This document shows positions 1 through 6,761 of a DNA stretch of 10,333 bases, piece after piece. Under the pieces are notes generated by a model that had not been told where the DNA came from, did not search any database, and saw nothing but the letters and a program-made list of their open reading frames with translations. Origin of the DNA: Sphingomonadaceae bacterium (GTDB lineage Bacteria > Pseudomonadota > Alphaproteobacteria > Sphingomonadales > Sphingomonadaceae); contig CANEVG010000093.1 in assembly GCA_947442095.1 (NCBI GenBank), positions 1 through 10,333 on the forward strand, read 5' to 3'. The stretch's first letter is position 1. The number at the start of each line of letters is the position of its first letter. The position numbers were made by a program, and so were the translations under genes.

Positions 1-503
1 ATGCCCAGCGCGTCATTCACGGTCATGCGCGCGATCGCCGTCTTGAGCAGCGGCAGCGCCTTGCTCACTGCGCCTTCGGCTGCGGCATTGAGCTTGCCAG
101 TGAGGTTGCCAGTCAGCCCCGTCCGGTCGAGCGCCGAGACCAGGCCATTGAGCCTGCCGAGCGCGCCGGGCAGGCCAATGCGCACTTTGGGGTCATTCGC
201 GAACCCGCCCGGCCGGCCCAGTTGGCCCACCACGCGTTCAGCTGCCGTGCCAAGCGCGAGCTTGAGGCCGCTTGAAGCCTCGCTGCTGGTCACGTTCGCC
301 GGGGGCGCAGTGATGGCCGGACTGCGGGCTGGCGTGGTTGTGGGCAGGGGCACGGGCGAGGCAGTTGACGCAGACGTGGCGGTTGGCGCAGGGCCAAGGA
401 TGCGGCCGAGCAGGTCCTTTGCGTCTTGCACCGATTGCGCTGCAGCGCTGCTGGCGGCCAGCGCGGCAACTGCGGCGAAAGGCAAAACGATATGTGCTCG
501 CAT
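1..503 (-). CDS. Exported DUF4197 family protein, N-terminal part (runs off left edge)
   Basis: Reading the minus strand from the ATG at 503 gives 167 codons with no stop before the window edge, so the C-terminal part is missing. Residues 1-22 form a signal peptide (hydrophobic run ending in AAA before Q23). Residues about 38-75 are a low-complexity linker rich in Pro, Thr, Ser and Ala. From about residue 79 the sequence matches my memory of DUF4197: an amphipathic start (LKLALGTAAERVV), then GGFANDPKVRIGLP at 99-112, then a helix ending in MTVNDALG at the break. Family members are usually about 220-250 residues, so roughly a quarter to a third is outside the window. A strong Shine-Dalgarno sequence, GGAGGG, lies at 518-513, nine bases before the start. 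The function of the family is unknown to me; a periplasmic location is inferred from the signal peptide. The gene diverges from the reductase at 688. The plus-strand frame covering the same bases is its antisense shadow. Confidence 0.8.
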   Translation of the reverse strand, partial: MRAHIVLPFAAVAALAASSAAAQSVQDAKDLLGRILGPAPTATSASTASPVPLPTTTPARSPAITAPPANVTSSEASSGLKLALGTAAERVVGQLGRPGGFANDPKVRIGLPGALGRLNGLVSALDRTGLTGNLTGKLNAAAEGAVSKALPLLKTAIARMTVNDALG

Positions 504-553
504 CGCGGCGATCCCTCCATGACAAACCCTTATCCAATCTGCGCCGCTGCACC

Positions 554-576
554 TGCTTGGGCAAGCAAAGGCTTGC
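554..576. promoter_or_regulatory. Overlapping inverted repeats in divergent promoter region
   Basis: The 184-base gap between the DUF4197 gene and the reductase contains TGCTTG-GG-CAAGCA (554-567), a perfect 6-bp inverted repeat with a 2-bp centre. The same right arm pairs again with a third arm: GCAAGC (561-566), four bases, GCTTGC (571-576). The result is three alternating half-sites (GCTTG, CAAGC, GCTTG). The position, about 50 bases from one start and 110 from the other, suits an operator for a dimeric regulator, but no regulator gene is nearby and I could not place convincing -35/-10 boxes here. Confidence 0.3.
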
Positions 577-687
577 ACCATCCGGTCTCATCATGGCCTC
601 CGTCGGCCGCGCTAGTGATTCCGCCAATGGCCGGGTGAGACGGGGCCATCTACCGCCGCACTCACAGCCCCAGCACGGGAACCAGCC

Positions 688-1695
688 ATGCCGCACACCA
701 ATCGCCGCGTCTTCCTCAAGCAGTACCGCGAAGGTATGCCGAGCCCCGAAGATTTCGGGATCGAGGACAGCGAGATCACCGACGTCCCCGCAGGCCAGGT
801 TGTTGTGAAAGTCGATAAACTCTCGATGGATGCGTGGATCCGCACCACGCTCACCCCGGGCAGCTTTCATGAAACCGCAGGCCTTGGCGCGACCATCCGC
901 GCCCTCGGCGTCGGGCAGGTGGTGGAAAGCGCCAGCGATGCGCTCGCGGTCGGCGAGTGGGTCTACGGGCTGCTCTCGGCGCAAACCCATGCGCTGCTGC
1001 CAGCGGCCGGGCTGACGAAGCTCGATCTTTCAAACAGCCTTCAGCCGCGCGATTTCGTCGGCCCGCTCGGTGTGACCACGGGCCTTACCGCGTGGGTCGG
1101 CCTGATCGCGGTGGCCGAAGTGCAGGCGGGCGATCTTGTGTTGGTGTCCGGCGCTGCAGGCGCGGTCGGCTCGATGGTGGTGCAGCTTGCCAAGGCACGC
1201 GGCGCGCGGGTGATCGGCATCGCGGGCGGGCCGGACAAGTGCCGTTACCTCATCGAGACTCTCGGCGCGGACGTTGCGATCGACTACAAGAACGCCGACG
1301 TGGCCGCCGAAGTGGCACGTGCGGCCCCCGCCGGGATCAACGTGTTCTTCGATAATGTCGGCGGCGAAATCCTCGATATCGCGCTCGAAAACCTCGCACC
1401 AGCGGGCGGGCGCGTCGCCATCTGCGGTGCGATCTCGCAGTATTCGGACATGGACAACGTGCGCGGCCCGGCCAAGTATCTGCGCCTCGCCGAACGTAAC
1501 GCGTCGATGAAGGGCTTCGTCGTCAGCCACCACGCCGCGCGCTTTCCGGAAGCCAAGGCTGAGATCGCCGCGCTGATGCGTGATGGCAAGATCACGCTGC
1601 CCGAACACCTTGTGGAGGGCATCGATCACTTTGCCGAGGCGCTCTTGCTGCTTTTCGCCGGCGGCCACACCGGCAATATGCTCGTTCAGCCCTGA
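688..1695 (+). CDS. Zinc-independent NADP-dependent medium-chain reductase/oxidoreductase (PTGR/CurA type)
   Basis: This 335-residue protein belongs to the medium-chain dehydrogenase/reductase superfamily, in the branch without zinc that includes leukotriene B4 12-hydroxydehydrogenase/prostaglandin reductase and curcumin reductase CurA. Family members reduce the C=C bond of unsaturated ketones and aldehydes with NADPH in the cytoplasm. The N-terminal catalytic GroES-like part spans about residues 1-125, with no zinc-ligand cysteines visible. The Rossmann fold follows, with SGAAGAVGS at 154-162 as the nucleotide-binding loop, GGPDKC at 180-185 where the Lys usually contacts the NADP 2'-phosphate, AIDYK at 197-201, FDNVGG at 221-226 and CGAISQY at 246-252. 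Length is normal for the family. The ATG at 688 has only a weak ribosome site (GGGA, 677-680), but the translated N-terminus (NRRVFLKQYREGMPSPEDF) is typical of the family. The stop is 17 bases from the stop of the convergent peptidase gene, with no terminator visible between. The exact substrate cannot be read from the sequence. Confidence 0.92.
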   Translation: MPHTNRRVFLKQYREGMPSPEDFGIEDSEITDVPAGQVVVKVDKLSMDAWIRTTLTPGSFHETAGLGATIRALGVGQVVESASDALAVGEWVYGLLSAQTHALLPAAGLTKLDLSNSLQPRDFVGPLGVTTGLTAWVGLIAVAEVQAGDLVLVSGAAGAVGSMVVQLAKARGARVIGIAGGPDKCRYLIETLGADVAIDYKNADVAAEVARAAPAGINVFFDNVGGEILDIALENLAPAGGRVAICGAISQYSDMDNVRGPAKYLRLAERNASMKGFVVSHHAARFPEAKAEIAALMRDGKITLPEHLVEGIDHFAEALLLLFAGGHTGNMLVQP

Positions 1696-1712
1696 TCTTC
1701 CCTCCCGCCTCC

Positions 1713-3128
1713 CTAGTCCTGGCCAGCGTAAATCTTGACTAGATCGTAGAGGAAATCGCGGCCCACATAGGCTGATTTGACAGCATGCCGCTCGTTCAGC
1801 CCGTGCAGCCCGTTGCCATCGGGATCGCTCCACAGGCCAGGTACGCCATAGGTCGGAATACCAAGAGGGCCGAGGAAAGTGGCATCGGTCGCGCCGGTCA
1901 TCATCGCGGGCACCAGCGGCACACCGGGGAAATAGCGCGCTACCAGCTTTTCCGCTGGGCCCATGATCGCTCGATCAAGTGGCGGCGGCACGGCAATCGG
2001 GCGGATGCGGCCAACCGGCGTGACGGTGACCTTGGCATCGCCGATAACTTTCACGAGTGCGGCGCGGGTCGTATCCGCATCCTCGCCCGGCACGATGCGG
2101 CAGTTGATGTTGGCCTTGGCGCGCTGCGGCAGCGCGTTCGCTGCGTGGCCTGCATCAAGCATTGTCGCCACGCAAGTCGTGCGCAGCATCGAATTGAGGC
2201 CGCGGTCGGCGGACACGGTTGCCTCCGCTGCCGTGTCCGCCGGATTGGCCGCCAGCCGCGCCATCGCCGCACCCAGCGCATCCTTGCGGGAGGCACCGGC
2301 CTTGGCGAAAAAGGCGCGGGTCGTCTCGTTGAACCGCACAGGAAACTTCAGCGCGCGCACCGCCCGCACCGCATCGGCCAATTGATAGATCGCGTTTTCG
2401 TCCACAGGCGTGGAGCTGTGCCCGCCCGGATTGGTCGTCTGCAGCTCGAAGTTGCGGTTCGCCTTCTCGCCCGTCTGCATCGATTGGCTGAGCACTGTGC
2501 CATGCCCGTCGGTCAGGCCGCCGCCGCCCTCGTTCAGCGCGAAGGCCGCCGCAAGCAGCTCGGGCTGGTTCTGCGCTAGCCATTGCACCCCATTCATCCG
2601 CGCGCCCGACTCCTCGCCGCAGGTCAGCGCCAGCTTGATCGCGCGCTTCGGGCGGAATTTTTCGGCGTGAAAGCGCAGCAGCGTGTCGATCCAGATCGCA
2701 TCGAGCACTTTCATGTCCGAAGTGCCGCGCCCGTAGAAATATCCGCCCTCCTCGATGAACTGGAACGGACCGCGCACCCAGTCCTCGGCCCGCGCATTCA
2801 CCACATCGATATGGCCCAGCAGCAGCATGGGCCTCGCCTTGCGCGATGTCCCGGGATAGGTGATCACAACGCCTCCATCGAGCGGCAGCGCCGCCTCGTT
2901 GAACAGCATGACCTGCGCCTCGGCAAAACCCGCCGCGCGGAACCGGCCAGCGATCTTCTCCGCCAACGCGGTACAACTCCCCGTGGCAACCGAGGTATCG
3001 GTCTCGACGAGCTCCTTGTAGAGCTCGCGGAACGCCAGTTGATCCGCGCGCGGCGTCGCATCCGCCGCTTGCGCCTCGCTTGCGAAAAGGCCGGTGATGA
3101 CGGCTGCAGCGATCAAGGCCTTGCGCAT
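1713..3128 (-). CDS. Exported M20 family metallopeptidase (M20/M25/M40)
   Basis: This is a 471-residue di-zinc hydrolase of peptidase family M20, predicted to act in the periplasm on small peptides or N-acyl amino acids. Residues 1-21 are a signal peptide (MRKALIAAAVITGLFASEAQA). Metal and catalytic residues visible in order are H106 and D108 in GHIDVV, D138 in RGTSDMK, the Glu pair E172-E173 in CGEESG, E200 in ALNEGGG, and H442 in LHGLNERH. The dimerisation (lid) domain, about 216-345, is inserted in the usual place and carries GGHSSTP with H237. All key residues are present. The frame is open for another 57 codons upstream, but that extension would hide the signal peptide internally and would run over the start of the receptor gene, so I take the ATG at 3128, which has a GGGA-type ribosome site close upstream. 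It diverges from the receptor gene, leaving 139 bases between the starts. Substrate is unknown. Confidence 0.92.
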   Translation of the reverse strand: MRKALIAAAVITGLFASEAQAADATPRADQLAFRELYKELVETDTSVATGSCTALAEKIAGRFRAAGFAEAQVMLFNEAALPLDGGVVITYPGTSRKARPMLLLGHIDVVNARAEDWVRGPFQFIEEGGYFYGRGTSDMKVLDAIWIDTLLRFHAEKFRPKRAIKLALTCGEESGARMNGVQWLAQNQPELLAAAFALNEGGGGLTDGHGTVLSQSMQTGEKANRNFELQTTNPGGHSSTPVDENAIYQLADAVRAVRALKFPVRFNETTRAFFAKAGASRKDALGAAMARLAANPADTAAEATVSADRGLNSMLRTTCVATMLDAGHAANALPQRAKANINCRIVPGEDADTTRAALVKVIGDAKVTVTPVGRIRPIAVPPPLDRAIMGPAEKLVARYFPGVPLVPAMMTGATDATFLGPLGIPTYGVPGLWSDPDGNGLHGLNERHAVKSAYVGRDFLYDLVKIYAGQD

Positions 3129-3154
3129 TTGGCGTTCCCATCCGTCAAATCTTC

Positions 3155-3170
3155 CAATTGCGGGCAATTG
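3155..3170. promoter_or_regulatory. 16-bp palindrome, candidate operator for the M20 gene
   Basis: CAATTGC-GG-GCAATTG is a perfect 7-bp inverted repeat with a 2-bp centre, 27 bases upstream of the peptidase start. It overlaps the -10 element I propose for that gene, which is the classic place for a repressor to bind. It is not followed by a T-run and sits between two divergent starts, so a terminator is unlikely. Confidence 0.4.
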
Positions 3171-3194
3171 ACCGCAGATGCAGGACCCGTGCAA
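3166..3194 (-). promoter_or_regulatory. Candidate promoter of the M20 peptidase gene
   Basis: On the minus strand TTGCAC (3194-3189) is followed after 17 bases by TCAATT (3171-3166), a fair -35 and a poor -10 match to the housekeeping consensus. Spacing to the ATG at 3128 leaves a leader of about 30 bases. Alphaproteobacterial promoters are hard to call by eye, so this is tentative. Confidence 0.25.
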
Positions 3195-3205
3195 CGGCAA
3201 AATAG

Positions 3206-3239
3206 TTGTCACAGACCCGTCATAGCTGCCATCTAGTCT
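3206..3239 (+). promoter_or_regulatory. Candidate PHO box and -10 of the receptor-hydrolase operon
   Basis: TTGTCAC-AGAC-CCGTCAT at 3206-3223 has the layout of a PhoB binding site: two 7-bp direct repeats resembling CTGTCAT, separated by 4 bp, giving an 11-bp period. Against the enterobacterial/rhizobial consensus there are two mismatches besides the usual C/T variation in the last base. Ten bases downstream TAGTCT (3234-3239) keeps the first, second and last bases of a -10 element, which is the spacing expected of a PhoB-activated promoter, where the PHO box replaces the -35. A GGGGG ribosome site (3254-3258) and the receptor ATG at 3268 follow. The TTGTCA could instead be a plain -35. Confidence 0.45.
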
Positions 3240-3267
3240 AGCAGCATAAGAATGGGGGTTTCGGGCA

Positions 3268-5661
3268 ATGGGCAAAGTGAGAATCTGCGCATGGGGCATC
3301 AGCCTGACAGCGCTTGTTGCCGCAGGACAGCTTCATGCAAAGTCAGCAGACCAGCCGGTAGAGGATGCCCCCGCCGCTCCCGGTGAGATCGTCGTCACCG
3401 CGCAGAAGCGCTCGGAAAAGCTGCAGGACGTGCCGCTTTCGATTGTGGCGCTGACGACCGAGGCGCTGGCCGATCGCAACGTGCGCACGTTCAACGATTA
3501 CGCCAAGTTCCTGCCCAGCCTCTCCTTCACCAGCAATGGTCCCGGGCAGGCTGAAGTCTATTTCCGCGGGCTTTCGAACGGCAACCGCCTCTCGACCGGC
3601 TCGCTGCCCTCGGTCGGCGTCTATCTGGACGAGCAGCCGGTCACCACGATCGGTTCCACGGTTGATGTCCACGTCTATGACATCGCCCGGATCGAGGCTC
3701 TAGCCGGTCCGCAAGGCACGCTGTTCGGCGCGAGCAGCGAGGCGGGCACCGTGCGCATCATCACCAACAAGCCCGATACTTCGGCGTTTGCGGGCTCGGT
3801 CGATCTCACCGTCAACAAAGTCGCGCACGGCAAGGCGGGCGGCATTGCCGAAAGCTATGTCAACGTGCCGCTTTCGGCCAAAGTCGCGCTGCGCGTGGTC
3901 GGTTTCTACCAATACGACGGCGGCTTCATCGACAATGTCCCCGGCCCGGCTGGTGAGACCTATCCCACTTCGGGCATCCCGCGCGAAAATACCGGGCTTG
4001 TCGGGCGTGACCAGAATTCCATCGAGGCCTATGGCGGCCGCGCCGCGCTCAAGGTCGATCTGGATGACAGTTGGACCGCCACGCTCGGCGCGGTCGGGCA
4101 GATCCAGCGCTCCAATGGCACGTTCGCATTCAAGCCCTCGCAAGGCGATCTTATCATCAGCCGCTATTTCCCCGAAAAGCAGCAAGATAAATGGTATCAG
4201 GCCAGCCTCGCAATCGAAGGCAAGATCGGCACGTTCGATGTGACGTATGCGGGCGCCTATTTCGAGCGCACTGCCGAATACACCTCAGACTATTCGGACT
4301 ACGCCTTTTTCTACGACAGCTACTATGCCAGCACGCCGGACTATTTCGGCAACAATTTCTTCGACAATGCCGGGCAGCTGATCAATCCGGCCCAGACCGT
4401 CAGCCAGCTTGAGCGCTTCACCAAGCAAAGCCACGAGTTGCGTATCGCCTCGCCCTCAACCGAGCGGCTGCGGTTTGTGGCGGGACTGTTTTATCAGCGC
4501 CAGACCAACAACTGGCGCAATCTCTATACCGTGCCGAACCTCGCCGATGTCCAGTCAGTCACGGGCCTGCAGGGTGTCAATTACGCCAATATCCAGTTCC
4601 GCACCGACCGCGATTATGCGGCCTTCGCCGAAGCCGCGTTCGATATCGTACCCACGCTGACGCTGACCGGCGGACTGCGCGCCTACAAGTATGACAACGA
4701 CGTGATCGGCTTCTTTGGCTTCAATGGTACGCGTTCGCCGGTGGGCGAGGCGCTCTGCCTGCCTGGCACGATCGGCGACTATGGCACCGAAAGGCCGTGC
4801 GACAATATCAATGCCAAGGCCAACGGCTCGGGCACCCGGCATAAGCTCAATCTCAGTTGGAAGGCCGCGCCGGGCAAGCTGCTCTATACCACATGGTCGA
4901 CCGGCTTCCGCCCCGGCGGCATCAACCGCCGCCCCACTGCCCCGGCTTATGTCGCCGAGACGCTGTCGAACTATGAAATCGGCTGGAAAACAAGCTGGAT
5001 GGGCGGGCGTGTGCGTTTCAATGGCGCAGTGTTCCTCGAGAAGCTCAACCAGGCCCAGTTTGCGGTGGTCAGCGATCAGAACGGCATCACCGATATCGTC
5101 AATGCCGGCCGGGCCGAGTCCAAGGGCATCGAGGCGGACTTGACTGTTGTGCCGGTGAGCGGGCTGACGTTGCAGGTCAACGGTACCTATGTGGATGCAA
5201 AGATCACCACCGACTTGTGCCGGTTCAGCAATTCTGCTTTCGATTGCACGATCCCGAGCCCCGGAGGCAGTGCCAATTCGCTGCGCGCACCCGCCGGAAC
5301 ACGTTTCTCCGGCTCGCCCCAGTTCAAGCTCTCGGCCTTCGCGCGCTATGAGTTCGCGCTCGGCAAACTGGACAGCTACGTTCAGGCAGCCGGCTTCCAT
5401 CAGTCTTCGGTCACCTCGGCGCTCGATGTGTCGGATGCCGCAGGCATTGGCACGTCGCCAGGCTATACCACGGTCGATCTTTCGGCTGGCGTGTCGCAAG
5501 GAAATTGGTCTGCCTCGCTTACGGTGGAAAACGTGTTCGATCGCCGCGGCCAGATAAACCGCTCGGCCACCTGCGCAATCTCGCTGTGCGGGCCGGGTTC
5601 GATCCTCATTTATCCGATCCGCCCGCGCTTCGTCAGTTTGCGCATGGGGCGCAAGTTCTGA
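3268..5661 (+). CDS. TonB-dependent outer-membrane receptor
   Basis: This 797-residue protein is an active outer-membrane importer powered by TonB-ExbBD. Residues 1-24 form a signal peptide (cleavage after LHA). A TonB box follows at 40-48 (EIVVTAQKR). The plug domain runs from about 49 to 170 and shows DVPLSI, VYFRG and GPQGTLFG (147-154). The remainder is the 22-strand barrel, ending in a terminal Phe (RMGRKF), the usual signal for BAM-mediated assembly. Length is normal. Residues 337-360 form an unusual loop with seven Tyr, three Phe and several acidic residues. The mature protein has six Cys in three close pairs (497/511, 651/660, 769/774), probably local disulfides in external loops. There is no N-terminal signalling domain, so it is not an ECF-sigma transducer. 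The hydrolase gene begins 34 bases after the stop, so the two are very likely co-transcribed. The ligand cannot be read from the sequence; the neighbour and the putative PHO box hint at a phosphorylated compound. Confidence 0.95.
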   Translation: MGKVRICAWGISLTALVAAGQLHAKSADQPVEDAPAAPGEIVVTAQKRSEKLQDVPLSIVALTTEALADRNVRTFNDYAKFLPSLSFTSNGPGQAEVYFRGLSNGNRLSTGSLPSVGVYLDEQPVTTIGSTVDVHVYDIARIEALAGPQGTLFGASSEAGTVRIITNKPDTSAFAGSVDLTVNKVAHGKAGGIAESYVNVPLSAKVALRVVGFYQYDGGFIDNVPGPAGETYPTSGIPRENTGLVGRDQNSIEAYGGRAALKVDLDDSWTATLGAVGQIQRSNGTFAFKPSQGDLIISRYFPEKQQDKWYQASLAIEGKIGTFDVTYAGAYFERTAEYTSDYSDYAFFYDSYYASTPDYFGNNFFDNAGQLINPAQTVSQLERFTKQSHELRIASPSTERLRFVAGLFYQRQTNNWRNLYTVPNLADVQSVTGLQGVNYANIQFRTDRDYAAFAEAAFDIVPTLTLTGGLRAYKYDNDVIGFFGFNGTRSPVGEALCLPGTIGDYGTERPCDNINAKANGSGTRHKLNLSWKAAPGKLLYTTWSTGFRPGGINRRPTAPAYVAETLSNYEIGWKTSWMGGRVRFNGAVFLEKLNQAQFAVVSDQNGITDIVNAGRAESKGIEADLTVVPVSGLTLQVNGTYVDAKITTDLCRFSNSAFDCTIPSPGGSANSLRAPAGTRFSGSPQFKLSAFARYEFALGKLDSYVQAAGFHQSSVTSALDVSDAAGIGTSPGYTTVDLSAGVSQGNWSASLTVENVFDRRGQINRSATCAISLCGPGSILIYPIRPRFVSLRMGRKF

Positions 5662-5695
5662 AGTGGGCCGCAAAACCTATTCGGGGTGAATGGAA

Positions 5696-6751
5696 ATGAG
5701 AAGAATACGCCGGTTTGTTCTCGCCCTGCTGCTCGTGTTGATCCCGTCGCTCGCCGCAGCAGAGGCCGACGACCAGCGGCTTATCCTCGTCACTATGGAC
5801 GGTACCCGCTGGCAGGACGTGTTTCGCGGGCCCGATCCGGCGCTGGTAGCGGACAAGCGCTTCACGCATCCCGACGTGAAGGAAACGGTCGAACGCACCT
5901 GGAAAACTGGTGCCGACCTGATGCCCTTCCTCCACAGCCTGCCTGCGCGCGGCGGTGTGCTCACAGGGAATCGCGATGCAGGCCAATGCATGGCGGTCAC
6001 CAACGCGATGTGGTTCTCCTACCCCGGTTACAACGAGATTTTTACGGGCCGAGCCGACCCCGTCATCATCAGCAACGACAAAAACCCGAACCAGAATATC
6101 ACGTTCTTTGAGTGGCTCAATCGCCGTTCCGGTTTTAAGGGGCAGGTACTCGCCTTCGGCAACTGGGATGTTTTTCCTTTTATCATCAATGACAAACGCA
6201 GCGGTGTGCCGGTCAATCCGGGGTTTGAAGGCCGTCATCCCACCGAAACGCGCACCATGCGCGCCGCGCTTGATGCCCTGCGCGAAAAGAAGCCCCGTGT
6301 GCTCTATGTGGGCCTCGGCGATACCGACGAATTCGCGCATATGGGCCACTACGAACACTATCTCGATGCGGTGAACCGCGACGATGACTTTATCGCTGAG
6401 TTGTGGCGCATGGTGGAAGCAGATCCGGTCTATCGCGGCAAGACCACGCTGATCGTTACGACCGACCATGGTCGCGGTAGCGCAGCAGGAGCCGCCTGGA
6501 CCGAACACGGCAGCGCGGAATCGGTGCGGCTCGATCCCGCCGGCTTCACCATTCCCGATCCCGCCGGTTTCCCCGGTTCTGAGGAGATATGGCTCGCTGC
6601 CATTGGGCCGGCCGTGCGTTCTGCATCTAAGGGCGGCGCTTGCCTCGGCCAGAACCAGATTGCCGCCAGCGCGCTTACCGCGCTGGGTCAGGACTGGAAA
6701 GCCTTCGATGCCGGAGCAGGGCCACCGCTTTCGTTCGTAACGAAGCCCTGA
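5696..6751 (+). CDS. Exported alkaline-phosphatase-superfamily hydrolase (phosphatase/phosphodiesterase-like)
   Basis: The protein belongs to the alkaline phosphatase superfamily of two-metal hydrolases, closest in layout to nucleotide pyrophosphatase/phosphodiesterases. Numbering from the upstream ATG at 5690 (353 residues), the expected metal set is visible: D37 in VTMDGTRW, D213 and H217 spaced D-x3-H in DTDEFAH, D259 and H260 in TTDHG, and H273 in TEHG. The nucleophile position is S110 in SYPGYNEIFTG, which aligns with the Thr of the T-[FY]-P-x6-TG motif of NPP enzymes. The sulfatase signature CxPxR is absent. An N-terminal signal peptide (RRIRRFVLALLLVLIPSLAAA) sends it to the periplasm. 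I prefer the ATG at 5696 because GGGG at 5683-5686 is then nine bases away; it is only three from the ATG at 5690. It lies 34 bases behind the receptor in the same operon, implying hydrolysis of a ligand of that receptor. Specificity (monoester or diester) is unresolved. Confidence 0.88.
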   Translation: MRRIRRFVLALLLVLIPSLAAAEADDQRLILVTMDGTRWQDVFRGPDPALVADKRFTHPDVKETVERTWKTGADLMPFLHSLPARGGVLTGNRDAGQCMAVTNAMWFSYPGYNEIFTGRADPVIISNDKNPNQNITFFEWLNRRSGFKGQVLAFGNWDVFPFIINDKRSGVPVNPGFEGRHPTETRTMRAALDALREKKPRVLYVGLGDTDEFAHMGHYEHYLDAVNRDDDFIAELWRMVEADPVYRGKTTLIVTTDHGRGSAAGAAWTEHGSAESVRLDPAGFTIPDPAGFPGSEEIWLAAIGPAVRSASKGGACLGQNQIAASALTALGQDWKAFDAGAGPPLSFVTKP

Positions 6752-6761
6752 GGCGCGCGGG

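Noticed and set aside
1..522. Plus-strand open frame of 173 codons at the left edge
   Set aside because: It is antisense to the DUF4197 gene, whose signal peptide, ribosome site and family motifs are clear; the plus frame is an Ala/Ser/Arg-rich shadow.
238..990. Minus-strand frame of 250 codons spanning a divergent promoter gap
   Set aside because: It overlaps both the DUF4197 gene and the reductase in other frames, is Arg/Cys/His-rich without motifs, and crosses the intergenic region.
1785..2579. Plus-strand frame of 264 codons antisense to the M20 gene
   Set aside because: His/Arg-rich translation with no motif; a usual by-product of G/C-biased third positions on the opposite strand.
2155..3141. 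Minus-strand frame of 328 codons overlapping the M20 gene in another frame
   Set aside because: The correct frame contains every M20 catalytic motif; this one is Arg/Gly-rich with none.
3129..3299. 57-codon N-terminal extension of the M20 peptidase
   Set aside because: It would put a signal peptide in the middle of the protein and overlap the start of the divergent receptor gene.
4555..5673. Minus-strand frame of 372 codons under the receptor gene
   Set aside because: Despite its length it lies wholly antisense to the barrel-coding part and has shadow-type composition.
5633..6508. Minus-strand frame of 291 codons antisense to the hydrolase gene
   Set aside because: It spans the operon junction and covers the hydrolase's metal motifs on the other strand; no family features.
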